A stretch of 64,000 bases of DNA from Pseudomonas sp. PSB18 (GCF_014596565.1 NZ_NOIN01000006.1:62001-126000); one strand, 5' to 3'. Counted from the first letter of the stretch, positions 15,415 to 24,823 are shown. Made by a program: numbers and translations. Notes: generated by a model from the sequence alone, not told the origin.

Positions 15415-17073
15415 ATGAAATGGTTCTACGATCTTAGAATCGCCACCAAACTGATCACGTCATTTCTTGTGGTGCTGGCACTGACCGCTGTCATGGGAGT
15501 GTTCTCGATCATCCAACTGGGCGAAGTGAACGGCACCACCACGGAAATCCGTGAAAACTGGATGCCATCGATGCGCGCGGCGTCCGGTATGCGTTTCTAC
15601 GGCGCGAACTATCGCCTCAAGGAAAACCGCCACATCACCGCTGACTCCGAGCAGGAACGCACCACAGTCGAACAGGAAGCGGAAGAAGCCAAGAAAGGTT
15701 TCGAGACCCGTCTGGCGACCTACGAAAAACTGCTTTCCAATGCCGAAGACCGTCAGCTGTTCGAGACGACCCGCAACGACTGGGTCGCCTATCTGGCAAT
15801 CAGTAAAGACCTGATGGCACTGTCCCGGCAAAACCTCACCGACCAAGCCCATGCGCTGCTCAAGGGCGAGTCCCGGCGTCGTTTCGAGCTGGTAACCAGT
15901 GATCTGCAGAAACTGGTGGAGCTCAATGACGCCGGTGCCGGCGCGGCCAGTGACCGCGGCACGGCGTTGTTTGAAAAATCCCGTCTGTCGATCATTGCCG
16001 TGCTGGCTGCGGCCCTGCTGATCGGCCTGGCCCTGGCGCTGTTCATCTCCCGGATCATTTCCCGTCCCTTGAAGCAAGCCGCATCGGTGGCCGAACAGCT
16101 GGCCGAAGGCAACCTGAACGCGAAAATCGAAGCCGGCTCCAGGGACGAAACCGGCATGGTCCTCAACGCCATGCAGAACATGGTAGGCAAGCTGTCCCAC
16201 ATCATCGGTGAAGTGCGCAACGCGGCGGACAACCTGGCCAGCGCCTCCGAAGAAGTCAGCGCCACCGCCCAGTCCATGAGCCAGGCCACCAGCGAGCAGG
16301 CGGCCAGCGTCGAGGAAACCAGCGCCTCCATCGAGCAGATGAGCGCCAGCATCAACCAGAACACCGAGAACGCCAAGGTCACCGACGGCATGGCCAGCAA
16401 GGCCGCCAAGGAAGCCACCGACGGTGGCGAATCGGTGCAGCAGACCGTGGTGGCGATGAAGAAAATCGCCCAGCGCATCAGCATCATCGACGACATTGCC
16501 TACCAGACCAATCTGTTGGCGCTCAACGCCGCCATCGAAGCCGCCCGCGCCGGCGAACATGGCAAGGGCTTCGCCGTCGTCGCCGCCGAAGTACGCAAAC
16601 TGGCCGAACGTAGCCAGGTCGCCGCCCAGGAAATCGGCGAACTGTCCTCCAGCAGCGTGGACATGGCCGAGAAGGCCGGCAACCTGCTCGATGAGATGGT
16701 GCCCTCGATCAACAAGACCTCGGACCTGGTGCAGGAAATCAGTGCTGCCTCCGAAGAACAGGCCGCCGGCGTGGCGCAGATCAACACCGCCATGACCCAG
16801 CTCAACCAGGTGACCCAGCAGAACGCCTCCAGCAGCGAAGAACTGGCCGCCACCGCCGAAGAAATGAGCAGCCAGGCCGAACAACTGCAACAGGCCATGA
16901 GCTTCTTCACCCTGGACACGCCGCCCAAGTCGGCCAGCCTGCCGGTGAAGGTCGACCACACACCCGGGCCGTCCAGCCGCAAGCCGGCGCGGGCCTCGGT
17001 GACCACGTTGCCCAAGGCGTTTGCCTACAACATGGCCAGCGCACCGGACGAATCCGAATTCACCCGGTTCTGA
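15415..17073 (+). CDS. methyl-accepting chemotaxis protein with four-helix-bundle sensor
   Basis: A 552-residue classical receptor. TM1 is at about 11-33, a periplasmic four-helix-bundle-like domain at 34-190 (4HB_MCP type), TM2 at 191-211 and a HAMP domain to about 265, then methylation helices and the conserved tip YQTNLLALNAAIEAARAG. The last five residues, EFTRF, fit the CheR-tethering consensus x-[HFYW]-x-x-[HFYW]. The start at 15415 has GAGAGG about 9 bases upstream. It sits between cheA and cheW, as the Aer2/McpB gene lies in the P. aeruginosa che2 cluster, though Aer2 has PAS domains that this protein lacks. The ligand is unknown. Confidence 0.93.
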   Translation: MKWFYDLRIATKLITSFLVVLALTAVMGVFSIIQLGEVNGTTTEIRENWMPSMRAASGMRFYGANYRLKENRHITADSEQERTTVEQEAEEAKKGFETRLATYEKLLSNAEDRQLFETTRNDWVAYLAISKDLMALSRQNLTDQAHALLKGESRRRFELVTSDLQKLVELNDAGAGAASDRGTALFEKSRLSIIAVLAAALLIGLALALFISRIISRPLKQAASVAEQLAEGNLNAKIEAGSRDETGMVLNAMQNMVGKLSHIIGEVRNAADNLASASEEVSATAQSMSQATSEQAASVEETSASIEQMSASINQNTENAKVTDGMASKAAKEATDGGESVQQTVVAMKKIAQRISIIDDIAYQTNLLALNAAIEAARAGEHGKGFAVVAAEVRKLAERSQVAAQEIGELSSSSVDMAEKAGNLLDEMVPSINKTSDLVQEISAASEEQAAGVAQINTAMTQLNQVTQQNASSSEELAATAEEMSSQAEQLQQAMSFFTLDTPPKSASLPVKVDHTPGPSSRKPARASVTTLPKAFAYNMASAPDESEFTRF

Positions 17074-17111
17074 CGGTCCGCTTCCACAGGCTCGCTTAAA
17101 GGAGAAAAGCC

Positions 17112-17648
17112 ATGGGCGCCATCGCTACCACCCGTCAAACCGCCATCGCGGTCGAGGAAGAAGCGCAATACCTGACATTCATGCTTGGCACGGAAATGTT
17201 TGCCATCGGCATCCTCTGCATCAAGGAGATCATCGAATACGGCAACCTGACCGTGGTGCCGATGATGCCGGCCTTCGTCCGCGGGGTGATCAACCTGCGC
17301 GGCGCGGTCGTGCCGGTGGTGGACCTGTCGGCCCGTTTCGGCCGGCAGAACTCGTCGATTACCCGGCGTTCCTGCGTGGTGATCATCGAGGCCAACACCG
17401 AAGACGGCCACGCCCAGGACATCGGCCTGCTGGTGGACACGGTATCGGCGGTGCTGGAAATCCCGGCCTCGCAGATCGAACCGCCACCGAGCTTCGGGGC
17501 GAAGATCCGTGCCGACTTCATCAGCGGCATGGCCAAGGTCGACGGCAAGTTCGTGATCGTGCTGGAGGTGGGCCGCGTGCTGTCCATCGACGAAATGTCC
17601 CAACTGGCCGAAGCCAGCCCCACCGCGCTGGAGTTTGAAAGCCAGTGA
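17112..17648 (+). CDS. cheW: chemotaxis coupling protein CheW
   Basis: CheW links receptors to CheA in the signalling array. The 178-residue protein is one CheW domain (about 18-160) with conserved YLTFMLGTEMFAIGI, the turn VRGVINLRGAVVPVVDLSARFG and the C-terminal segment GKFVIVLEVGRVLSIDE. It is a little longer than E. coli CheW at both ends. AAAGGAG is a few bases before the ATG. cheR begins at its stop codon or shortly after, consistent with co-translation. Confidence 0.95.
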   Translation: MGAIATTRQTAIAVEEEAQYLTFMLGTEMFAIGILCIKEIIEYGNLTVVPMMPAFVRGVINLRGAVVPVVDLSARFGRQNSSITRRSCVVIIEANTEDGHAQDIGLLVDTVSAVLEIPASQIEPPPSFGAKIRADFISGMAKVDGKFVIVLEVGRVLSIDEMSQLAEASPTALEFESQ

Positions 17649-17674
17649 ACACCGACACCTGCAAGGAACGCACC

Positions 17675-18481
17675 GTGAACTCACTGGCACTCAGTGATCG
17701 AGAGTTCAGCCAGTTTCAATCCTGGCTGTACCAGGCTGCCGGCATCAACCTGTCCGACGCCAAGAAAGCCCTGGTGGCCGGGCGATTGTTCAAGCGCCTC
17801 AAGCACTATGAGCTGGGCAGCTACGGCGAGTATTTCAAACTGATCATGAACGGCCAGCGCAGCGACGAACTGCAGGTGGCGCTGGACCTGCTCACCACCA
17901 ACGAAACCTACTTCTTCCGCGAACCCAAGCACTTCGATTTCCTGCGCCAGCACGTGCTGCCCCACGCCGTACCGGGCAAGACCTTTCGCCTCTGGAGCGC
18001 GGCCAGCTCGTCGGGAGAAGAGCCCTACAGCCTGGCGATGACCCTGGCCGAAGGGCTGGCCACCACGCCTTGGGAAGTGATCGGTTCGGACATCAGCACC
18101 CAGGTGCTGGCCAAGGCCCGCTCCGGGCATTACCCGATGGAGCGCGCCCGCACCCTGCCCCAGCCGATGCTGAAGAAATACTGTCTCAAGGGCACCGGCA
18201 GCCAGCAAGGCACGTTCCTGATCGACCGGGCGTTGCGCAACCGTGTCAACTTCGTCCAGGTCAACCTCAATGACACCCTGCCGGAGCTGGGGGAGTTCGA
18301 CGTGATTTTCCTGCGCAACGTCATGATCTATTTCGACCAACCCACCAAAAGCAAAGTGGTTGCCCGATTGATCCCCCGGCTCAAGTCCGGCGGGTATTTC
18401 ATCGTGAGCCATTCGGAAAGCCTCAACGGTGTGTCCGATGCGTTGAAACTGGTGGCACCCTCGATTTATCGCAAGCCATGA
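17675..18481 (+). CDS. cheR: chemotaxis receptor methyltransferase CheR
   Basis: CheR methylates receptor glutamates using S-adenosylmethionine. The 268-residue protein has the N-terminal helical domain and the methyltransferase domain with LLTTNETYFFREPKHF, the AdoMet loop WSAASSSGEEPYS and FDVIFLRNVMIYFD. The GTG at 17675 is preferred because AAGGA is 7 bases upstream; a GTG at 17645, overlapping the cheW stop, is possible and adds ten residues. Its end overlaps cheD by 4 bases (ATGA). It likely docks on the EFTRF tail of the receptor encoded at 15415. Confidence 0.94.
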   Translation: MNSLALSDREFSQFQSWLYQAAGINLSDAKKALVAGRLFKRLKHYELGSYGEYFKLIMNGQRSDELQVALDLLTTNETYFFREPKHFDFLRQHVLPHAVPGKTFRLWSAASSSGEEPYSLAMTLAEGLATTPWEVIGSDISTQVLAKARSGHYPMERARTLPQPMLKKYCLKGTGSQQGTFLIDRALRNRVNFVQVNLNDTLPELGEFDVIFLRNVMIYFDQPTKSKVVARLIPRLKSGGYFIVSHSESLNGVSDALKLVAPSIYRKP

Positions 18482-18987
18482 GCGCCGCCCTGCAACCTGC
18501 GATGAGGGACGTGGCCGAGGTCTACCTGGCACCGGGGGAATTCCGCTTCGCCACATGCCCGACCCGGCTGCGCACCATCCTCGGCTCCTGCGTGGCGATC
18601 ACCTTGTGGCATCCCGAACACCGGATCGGCGGCATGTGCCACTTCATGCTGCCCAGCCGCGTGCGCTGCTCCACGGCTCTCAACGGTATGTACGCCGACG
18701 AAGCCATCGAACTGTTCATCCGTGAGGCGCGGGCCCATCACACCGAACCCGAGGAGTACCAGCTCAAGCTGTTCGGCGGCGGCGAGATGTTCCCCGAGCT
18801 GCAACGGCAAGTCCCCTTCGGCGACGTCGCGCGGCTGAACGTCAATGCTGCGCTGGAAATGGCCGCCCTCTACCGCCTGGACCTCATTGCCCAGGACATG
18901 GGCAGCACCGGCTACCGGAGCATCATCTTCGACCTGTGCAGCGGCGACGTGTGGGTCAGGCACCAACCGATAAGGACCCGGCATTAA
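18478..18987 (+). CDS. cheD: chemoreceptor glutamine deamidase CheD
   Basis: CheD deamidates specific receptor glutamines to glutamates, creating methylation sites. The catalytic pair is visible: Cys38 in ILGSCVAITLW and His55 in MCHFMLP, with a Thr33 upstream as in characterised CheD. The 169-residue length is normal. The ATG overlaps the cheR stop (ATGA), indicating translational coupling. No CheC phosphatase is encoded nearby, so CheD here probably works only in receptor maturation. Confidence 0.94.
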   Translation: MSAALQPAMRDVAEVYLAPGEFRFATCPTRLRTILGSCVAITLWHPEHRIGGMCHFMLPSRVRCSTALNGMYADEAIELFIREARAHHTEPEEYQLKLFGGGEMFPELQRQVPFGDVARLNVNAALEMAALYRLDLIAQDMGSTGYRSIIFDLCSGDVWVRHQPIRTRH

Positions 18988-18989
18988 CC

Positions 18990-20057
18990 ATGTCAAAAAA
19001 GATCAATGTATTGCTGGTGGATGACTCTGCCGTGGTTCGCCAGGTATTGCTGGCGATTCTCAGTGACACCCCGGACATCCACGTCATGGGCGCGGCCTCC
19101 GATCCGATTTTCGCCATGGACAAGCTGGCCCGGGAGTGGCCGGACGTGATCGTGCTGGATGTGGAAATGCCACGCATGGACGGCATCACCTTCCTGAAGA
19201 AAATCATGAGCGAGCGCCCGACCCCGGTGGTGATCTGCTCATCACTGACCCCCAGGGGCGCGGAAACCACCTTGCAGGCAATGGCCGCCGGTGCGGTGGA
19301 AATCATCACCAAACCCACCAGCGGCTTGAAGAACTTCCTGTTGGAATCGGCGCCGGAACTGGTGGCGGCGATCAGGGGGGCCGCCCAGGTCAACGTCCGC
19401 AACCTGGGCAAGCGCCCCGCGCCACTGGCACCGGCCACCAAACTCAGCGCCGATGCCATGCTGCCCGCCGCGAACGGCCACGCCATGGCACAGACCACCG
19501 AACGCATCGTCGCCCTCGGTACCTCCACCGGCGGCACCCAGGCCCTGGAAGCGGTGCTGACCGCCCTGCCGCGGGTGTGTCCGGGCATCGTCATCGTCCA
19601 GCACATGCCGGAAAAATTCACCGCCTCGTTCGCCGCCCGGCTCAACAGCCTGTGCCAGATCGAAGTCCGCGAAGCCCGCAACAACGACCGCATCCACCCG
19701 GGCCTGGCCCTCATCGCCCCCGGCGGCAAGCACATGATGGTGACCCGCAGCGGCGCGTTCTATCATGTGCAGGTGGTGGACGGGCCGCTGGTCAATCGCC
19801 ATCGCCCGTCGGTGGACGTGCTGTTCCGCTCAGTGGCCAAGTTCGCCGGCCGCAATGCCACCGGCATCATCATGACCGGCATGGGCGACGACGGCGCCCG
19901 CGGCCTGAAGGAAATGCTCGACGCCGGCAGCACCACCGTGGCCCAGGACGAAGCCAGCTGCGTGGTCTTCGGCATGCCCAAGGAAGCCATCAAGCTCAAT
20001 GCCGCACAGCGGGTGATGGGGTTGCAGGAGATTGCCCAGGTGATTTTGCATCGCTAG
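18990..20057 (+). CDS. cheB: chemotaxis methylesterase/deamidase CheB
   Basis: CheB removes receptor methyl groups when phosphorylated by CheA. An N-terminal receiver domain (Asp57 in VIVLDVEMP) is joined by a linker (about 135-170) to the esterase domain with the triad Ser179 in LGTSTGG, His205 in VQHMPEKF and Asp301 in GMGDDGA. Length is 355 residues. The ATG at 18990 directly follows the cheD stop. It is the last gene of the operon; the palindromic repeat at 20071 begins 14 bases later and may mark the transcript end. No cheZ is present. Confidence 0.95.
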   Translation: MSKKINVLLVDDSAVVRQVLLAILSDTPDIHVMGAASDPIFAMDKLAREWPDVIVLDVEMPRMDGITFLKKIMSERPTPVVICSSLTPRGAETTLQAMAAGAVEIITKPTSGLKNFLLESAPELVAAIRGAAQVNVRNLGKRPAPLAPATKLSADAMLPAANGHAMAQTTERIVALGTSTGGTQALEAVLTALPRVCPGIVIVQHMPEKFTASFAARLNSLCQIEVREARNNDRIHPGLALIAPGGKHMMVTRSGAFYHVQVVDGPLVNRHRPSVDVLFRSVAKFAGRNATGIIMTGMGDDGARGLKEMLDAGSTTVAQDEASCVVFGMPKEAIKLNAAQRVMGLQEIAQVILHR

Positions 20058-20070
20058 CCATCGGGGGCTT

Positions 20071-20201
20071 TGTGGCGAGGGGATTTATCCCCGCTGGGCT
20101 GCGAAGCGGCCCCCAAAGCGGTCCACTCGATCTACCTGGCACCGAGTCGGCTGATTTCAGGGCTGCTTCGCAGCCCAGCGGGGATAAATCCCCTCGCCAC
20201 A
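20071..20201. repeat. long inverted repeat, GGCGAGGGGATTTATCC family
   Basis: The left arm at about 20071-20115 (GGCGAGGGGATTTATCC, then CCGCTGGGCTGCGAAGCGG) is repeated inverted at about 20160-20201 around a spacer of about 45 bases. This is a second Pseudomonas palindromic repeat family, distinct from the GGGAGCGAGCC type; one arm recurs at 26961-27005. It lies directly after cheB. Confidence 0.9.
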
Positions 20202-20206
20202 GTCAT

Positions 20207-20290
20207 TTACACCGGCGGAATCGTCGCAAGCACGCCAATCAGCAGGGTCAACGCCAGGAAACCACCCAGAAAAATCGCCATCTTCGTCAT
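20207..20290 (-). CDS. 27-residue predicted membrane peptide
   Basis: A very short frame that codes for MTKMAIFLGGFLALTL followed by LIGVLATIPPV and a stop. Residues 5-22 form one continuous hydrophobic helix after a basic start, typical of single-span small membrane proteins. GGAG lies 5 bases before the ATG, which favours real translation. The stop sits 5 bases from the long inverted repeat at 20071-20201, which could end its transcript. I know of no function. Confidence 0.5.
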   Translation of the reverse strand: MTKMAIFLGGFLALTLLIGVLATIPPV

Positions 20291-20334
20291 AAGCACTCCA
20301 GAAACAAATACACAGCGAGCAGCCACTTCACACC

Positions 20335-20430
20335 CCTGTGGGAGCGAGCCTGCTCGCGATGACGTCGGCACAGTCAACTTCCTTGCCGACTGACAGACCG
20401 CCATCGCGAGCAGGCTCGCTCCCACAGGGT
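20335..20430. repeat. REP palindrome pair (inverted doublet)
   Basis: The plus form at about 20335-20361 and the minus form at about 20402-20430 have the common GGGAGCGAGCCTGCTCGC core. The doublet lies in the roughly 600-base region between cheB and the ABC permease; the rest (20431-20654) shows no gene and probably holds the permease promoter. Confidence 0.9.
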
Positions 20431-20654
20431 TCTGAGGTGAACTCGATTTCCGATGAATACCCTGCAGTATTTTGGCTCGTGACTCAGGTTGCATTACAGC
20501 CGCACCTGCCAGCAAAAAAACCGGATCAGATCCCCTCGCCACGACCGTCGATATACCAACGTATATTTTCCCGCCCTTAATCTCAGTGGTCATCGCCAGA
20601 GGCTGGACTTAATCTCGCCGCACTCAAACACCGACGCTACAAAAGAGGTGCACG

Positions 20655-22394
20655 ATGCGCTCTCCACTCGCCGCCTCAGCATTGACTCCGTTCAAATACA
20701 ACGAGCCACGTGCCTGGTGGGCCGATGTCACGCTGGTTGGCCTCATCGGGGTACTGGTCGTATTCATCGCCTATGGCGTCGAGCAAATGAACCAGCCGCT
20801 CGCTGTGCTGGATGCCTCGCCGTTGTCGCTCGATCTGGCCCACTTGCCGGGATACACCCTGCGCACCACCTTGCGCATGTTCATCGCGTTGTTTGCGTCC
20901 TTTGCGTTTTCCCTGCTCATCGCCACGTTGGCCGCGAAAAGCCGCAAGGCCGCCCTGGTCATCCTGCCGGCGCTGGATATTTTTCAATCCGTGCCAGTCC
21001 TTGGGTTTCTCACCTTCACCGTCGTATTCTTCATGGGGCTTCTCCCCGGCAAGGAATCCGGTGTGGAGTGCGCAGCGATCTTCGCCATTTTCACCAGCCA
21101 GGTCTGGAACATGACCTTCAGCGTCTATCAATCGCTGAGGACCGTCCCCAACGATCTCTACGAGGTCAGCCGGCAGTTTGCGTTTTCGCCCTGGCAGCGG
21201 TTCATCAGGCTGGAGTTGCCCTTCGCCACGCCAGGGCTGGTGTGGAACATGATGATGTCCATGTCCGGTGGCTGGTTTTTCGTGGTGGCGTGCGAGGCCA
21301 TTACCGTCGGCAACACCACCGTGAGTTTGCCGGGGATCGGCTCCTGGCTGGCGCTGGCGATCGCACGCAAGGACATCGCCGCGACCGCCTGGGCCGTGCT
21401 GGCCATGGTCGCGGTGATCATGCTTTACGACCTGCTGTTCTTCCGGCCGATCGTGGCCTGGGCGGACCGGTTTCGCTTCGAGCAGACCGCCTCCCAGAAG
21501 CGTCCTCGCTCCAGGGTTTATGACCTGCTGCGCTCGACGCGCCTGGTGCCCTTGGCGTTGCTGGCCCTGGACAGCCTCAGGGCCTGCTTACTCCTGGACA
21601 GACTCCCCAGGCTGCCACGCCTGCGCTTCAAGGCCAGCGCCCGTTTCAGCCGCACTACCGACCTGCTCTGGATTGCCTTGATTGTCCTGGCCTGCATGGC
21701 CGGTATCTTTCAGTTGTCACGCTTCATTGGCAGCACCTTGGGCCTGGAAGATGTCATCAGCACCTTTGGCCTGGGGCTTGCCACCCTGCTGCGCGTCGCC
21801 GTACTCATCGCGCTCGCCAGCCTGGTCTGGGTGCCCATCGGCGTGTGGATCGGCCTCAACCCGCGCTGGGCCGAACGCCTCCAGCCCGTCGCGCAACTGT
21901 TGGCGGCCTTTCCCGCCAATGTGCTGTTTCCGTTTGCGGTGGTGGCCATCGTCACCCTGAAACTGAACCCCGATATCTGGCTGTCGCCGCTGATGGTGCT
22001 GGGCACCCAGTGGTACATCCTGTTCAACGTGATCGCCGGGGCCAGCGCGCTGCCCACCGACCTGCGGGAAGCCACACGCAGCTTCCACCTGCGCGGCTGG
22101 CAATGGTGGCGACGGTTCGCCCTGCCCGGGGTCTTTCCCTACTACATCACCGGCGCCCTGACGGCGGCGGGCGGATCGTGGAACGCCAGCATCGTCGCCG
22201 AGGCCGTGTCCTGGGGCAACGAGCATCTGTACGCGTCAGGGCTCGGCGCCTTCATTGCCCAGGCCACCGAGGCGGGCGACATGCAACGGGTGGCACTGGG
22301 GGTGGCGGTCATGGCGATTTTTGTCGTGGGTTTCAATCAACTGCTGTGGCGACCCTTGTACGGTTTCGCCGAGCGCCGACTGCGAATCGGTTGA
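20655..22394 (+). CDS. NitT/TauT-type ABC permease, two permease domains fused
   Basis: A 579-residue inner-membrane protein made of two consecutive permease domains (about 20-275 and 340-575), each with its own EAA loop, YEVSRQFAFSPWQRF and REATRSFHLRGWQWW. One polypeptide can thus supply the whole channel, unlike the usual homodimer. Similarity is to nitrate/sulfonate/taurine-type permeases. The linker between domains is rich in Arg and Leu. AGAGGTG precedes the ATG. The ATPase gene follows at once, then a histidine kinase and response regulator. No periplasmic binding protein is encoded nearby, so substrate and direction are not known. Confidence 0.88.
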   Translation: MRSPLAASALTPFKYNEPRAWWADVTLVGLIGVLVVFIAYGVEQMNQPLAVLDASPLSLDLAHLPGYTLRTTLRMFIALFASFAFSLLIATLAAKSRKAALVILPALDIFQSVPVLGFLTFTVVFFMGLLPGKESGVECAAIFAIFTSQVWNMTFSVYQSLRTVPNDLYEVSRQFAFSPWQRFIRLELPFATPGLVWNMMMSMSGGWFFVVACEAITVGNTTVSLPGIGSWLALAIARKDIAATAWAVLAMVAVIMLYDLLFFRPIVAWADRFRFEQTASQKRPRSRVYDLLRSTRLVPLALLALDSLRACLLLDRLPRLPRLRFKASARFSRTTDLLWIALIVLACMAGIFQLSRFIGSTLGLEDVISTFGLGLATLLRVAVLIALASLVWVPIGVWIGLNPRWAERLQPVAQLLAAFPANVLFPFAVVAIVTLKLNPDIWLSPLMVLGTQWYILFNVIAGASALPTDLREATRSFHLRGWQWWRRFALPGVFPYYITGALTAAGGSWNASIVAEAVSWGNEHLYASGLGAFIAQATEAGDMQRVALGVAVMAIFVVGFNQLLWRPLYGFAERRLRIG

Positions 22395-22405
22395 GGATGA
22401 AACCA

Positions 22406-23710
22406 ATGCAAGTGATGGAGAAGCGCTGCCTGGTCGACGTGCAGCAAGTGGGTCATGTCTATGGCTCGGCCGGCGGCGCCGAACGGCGGGTCCTGGACGA
22501 CGTCTGCATGCGCCTGAACGAGGGCGAAATCGTCGGTCTGCTGGGGCGCTCGGGGTCTGGAAAGTCGACCTTGCTGCGCGCCATCGCAGGCCTGATTTCG
22601 CCGACTGCAGGCGCGGTTGATTTCCCCGTCGATGCCCAGGGATTACCGAGTTCGGTGCGCATGGTGTTCCAGAGCTTCGCCCTGTTCCCCTGGCTCACGG
22701 TGTTGCAGAACGTCGAGGTCGGCCTCGAAGCCTTGAACGTGCCGGTGCCCGAGCGCCGCCGACGGGCCCTGGCCGCCATCGACATGATCGGCCTCGACGG
22801 CTTTGAAAGCGCCTTCCCGAAGGAACTGTCCGGCGGCATGCGCCAGCGTGTCGGCCTGGCGCGAGCGTTGGTGGTCGCCCCGGATGTGCTGTTGATGGAC
22901 GAGCCGTTCTCCGCACTGGACGTGCTCACCGCCGAAACCCTGCGCACCGACTTGCTGGACCTCTGGCGCGAAGGACGGATGCCGCTCAAGTCGATCATGA
23001 TGGTCACCCATAACATCGAAGAAGCCGTGCTGATGTGCGACCGGATTCTGATTTTCTCCTCCAATCCGGGGCGCATCATGCAGGAACTCAGCGTCGACCT
23101 ACCCCAGCCGCGCAATCGCTCCGACCCGGCGTTCCAGGCCCTGGTGGAGCACATTTATGTGCAAATGGCCGGCGGCGGACGTTCGGATTCTCCGCGCCAG
23201 GGTGTGTTTGCCGGCACCGGCGTGGGCATGGTCTTGCCGCCGATTTCCACCAACGCACTGGCCGGGTTGATCGAGGCGGTCCAGGATCACCCCTTTGACG
23301 GCCAGGCCGATCTGCGGGAACTGGCCGGGGCATTGCGCTACAGCGACAGCGATCTGTTTCCGGTCGCCGAGGTGCTGCAACTGATGCGTTTCGCCGACCT
23401 TCGCGATGGGATCCTTACCCTGCTCCCCGCCGGGCACCGCTATGCCGAATCGGATGTCGATGAACGCAAGCAGCTGTTCGCCCGGCACCTGCTCCGGTAT
23501 GTCCCGCTGGTGGGGCATGTGCGAAGAGTGCTGGACGACCGCCCGACCCGCACGGCGCCCGCCCGACGTTTCCGGGATCAACTGGAGGACTTCATGTCCG
23601 AGCACGACGCCGCCCATACCCTGGACTGCATCACGCAATGGGGGCGCTATGCGGAACTGTTCGCCTACGATGAAGTGGCCGATCAGTTCAGCCTGGACAA
23701 TCCGTCCTGA
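22406..23710 (+). CDS. NitT/TauT-type ABC ATPase with C-terminal AAA-associated domain
   Basis: The ATPase partner of the fused permease. Walker A GRSGSGKS is at 47-54, the signature LSGGM at 141-145 and Walker B VLLMDEP at 161-167. After the ABC domain (to about 255) comes an extra region of some 150 residues resembling the AAA-associated C-terminal domain found on some nitrate/sulfonate-type ATPases, possibly regulatory. The ATG at 22406 is chosen because GAGG lies 9 bases upstream; ATGs at 22397 and 22415 are alternatives. The gene begins 11 bases after the permease stop. Confidence 0.88.
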   Translation: MQVMEKRCLVDVQQVGHVYGSAGGAERRVLDDVCMRLNEGEIVGLLGRSGSGKSTLLRAIAGLISPTAGAVDFPVDAQGLPSSVRMVFQSFALFPWLTVLQNVEVGLEALNVPVPERRRRALAAIDMIGLDGFESAFPKELSGGMRQRVGLARALVVAPDVLLMDEPFSALDVLTAETLRTDLLDLWREGRMPLKSIMMVTHNIEEAVLMCDRILIFSSNPGRIMQELSVDLPQPRNRSDPAFQALVEHIYVQMAGGGRSDSPRQGVFAGTGVGMVLPPISTNALAGLIEAVQDHPFDGQADLRELAGALRYSDSDLFPVAEVLQLMRFADLRDGILTLLPAGHRYAESDVDERKQLFARHLLRYVPLVGHVRRVLDDRPTRTAPARRFRDQLEDFMSEHDAAHTLDCITQWGRYAELFAYDEVADQFSLDNPS

Positions 23711-23770
23711 GGTGATTCAAATGGCAGGGTCGAAGCCCGGACACATCGAGCGATACGAGATGAATACTCA

Positions 23771-24823
23771 ATGAGAAAGACTCAATGGGCGCTGCGTCTG
23801 CTGCTTCTGCTGGGGCTGGCGTTCGGCATCGCGGCGATAGACACCATCACCGATCTCGAGATCGCCGTGGGGGTCTTCCAGATCGTCGTGGTGCTGATTG
23901 CCGTGAGGATCCTGCCGGCGCGTGCGGTCGCGGGTGTGTCGTTCATCTGCATGGTGCTGACGATCCTCAGCTATCGGCTCACACGCTTCGGAGACTCGGA
24001 GGCCGGCCAGATCAACGTGCTGATCAGTCTCGCCGCCATCGCCGGCACGACCTACCTGGCCCTGCGCCTGTCCGCCGCCATCGAAACCGTGCATCGAACC
24101 CGTGCGCACCTGGCGCACATCGCCCGGGTCAATATGCTGGGCGAGCTTGCCGCCTCCATCGCCCACGAAGTGAACCAGCCCTTGGCCGCCGTCGCCAACA
24201 GCAGCGGCGCGTGCCTGCGCTGGATGGCGACGGAGCCACCCAACCTGCCCAAGGCCCGCCTGGCGGTGGAACGCATCATCGCCGACACTCATCGGGCCAG
24301 TGAAATCATTACCCGCCTGCGCGGCATGGCCCGGCACCAGGCCCCCACCAAGCAATGGCTGAACGTCGCCGACACGGTCAATACCGCCCTGCGGCTGCTG
24401 GCCGGAGAACTGAACGAGCAAGGCATCACCCTGCGCGTGCATATCCAGGAAGGCCTGCCGCCGATGCTGGCGGATGAGGTGCAGATCCAACAGGTGATAT
24501 TGAACCTGGCGATGAATGGGATCGATGCGATGCGGCAAATCGATGCCGACCAGCGCGTCCTGGAATTTCATGCCGAGCTGGAGTCCGGCCAGCAACTGCT
24601 GTTTTCCGTGTCCGACCAAGGCAAGGGCCTCTCCGGCAACGACCATGAGCGGGCGTTCGACGCGTTCTACAGCACCAAGCCAGACGGCATGGGCATGGGG
24701 CTGGCCATCAGTCGTTCGATCATCGAGGCCCACGACGGGCGTATCTGGGTGTCCAGCAACCCGCAATTCGGCGCAACCTTCCACTTCACCCTGCCGGCGG
24801 TGACAAGGGAATCCGATGACTAA
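23771..24823 (+). CDS. membrane sensor histidine kinase
   Basis: A 350-residue two-component kinase. Four hydrophobic segments (about 8-22, 32-48, 52-69 and 82-100) with very short loops form the N-terminal half, so there is no periplasmic sensor domain. The phospho-acceptor is His132 in AASIAHEVNQPLAA, a FixL/StyS-like H-box, followed by an ATPase domain with N, G1 (SDQGKGLSG) and G2 (GMGMGLAIS) boxes. It overlaps the regulator gene by 8 bases and lies 60 bases after the ATPase gene, suggesting a single operon in which the transporter may supply the input signal. Its own ribosome site is weak. Confidence 0.88.
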   Translation: MRKTQWALRLLLLLGLAFGIAAIDTITDLEIAVGVFQIVVVLIAVRILPARAVAGVSFICMVLTILSYRLTRFGDSEAGQINVLISLAAIAGTTYLALRLSAAIETVHRTRAHLAHIARVNMLGELAASIAHEVNQPLAAVANSSGACLRWMATEPPNLPKARLAVERIIADTHRASEIITRLRGMARHQAPTKQWLNVADTVNTALRLLAGELNEQGITLRVHIQEGLPPMLADEVQIQQVILNLAMNGIDAMRQIDADQRVLEFHAELESGQQLLFSVSDQGKGLSGNDHERAFDAFYSTKPDGMGMGLAISRSIIEAHDGRIWVSSNPQFGATFHFTLPAVTRESDD

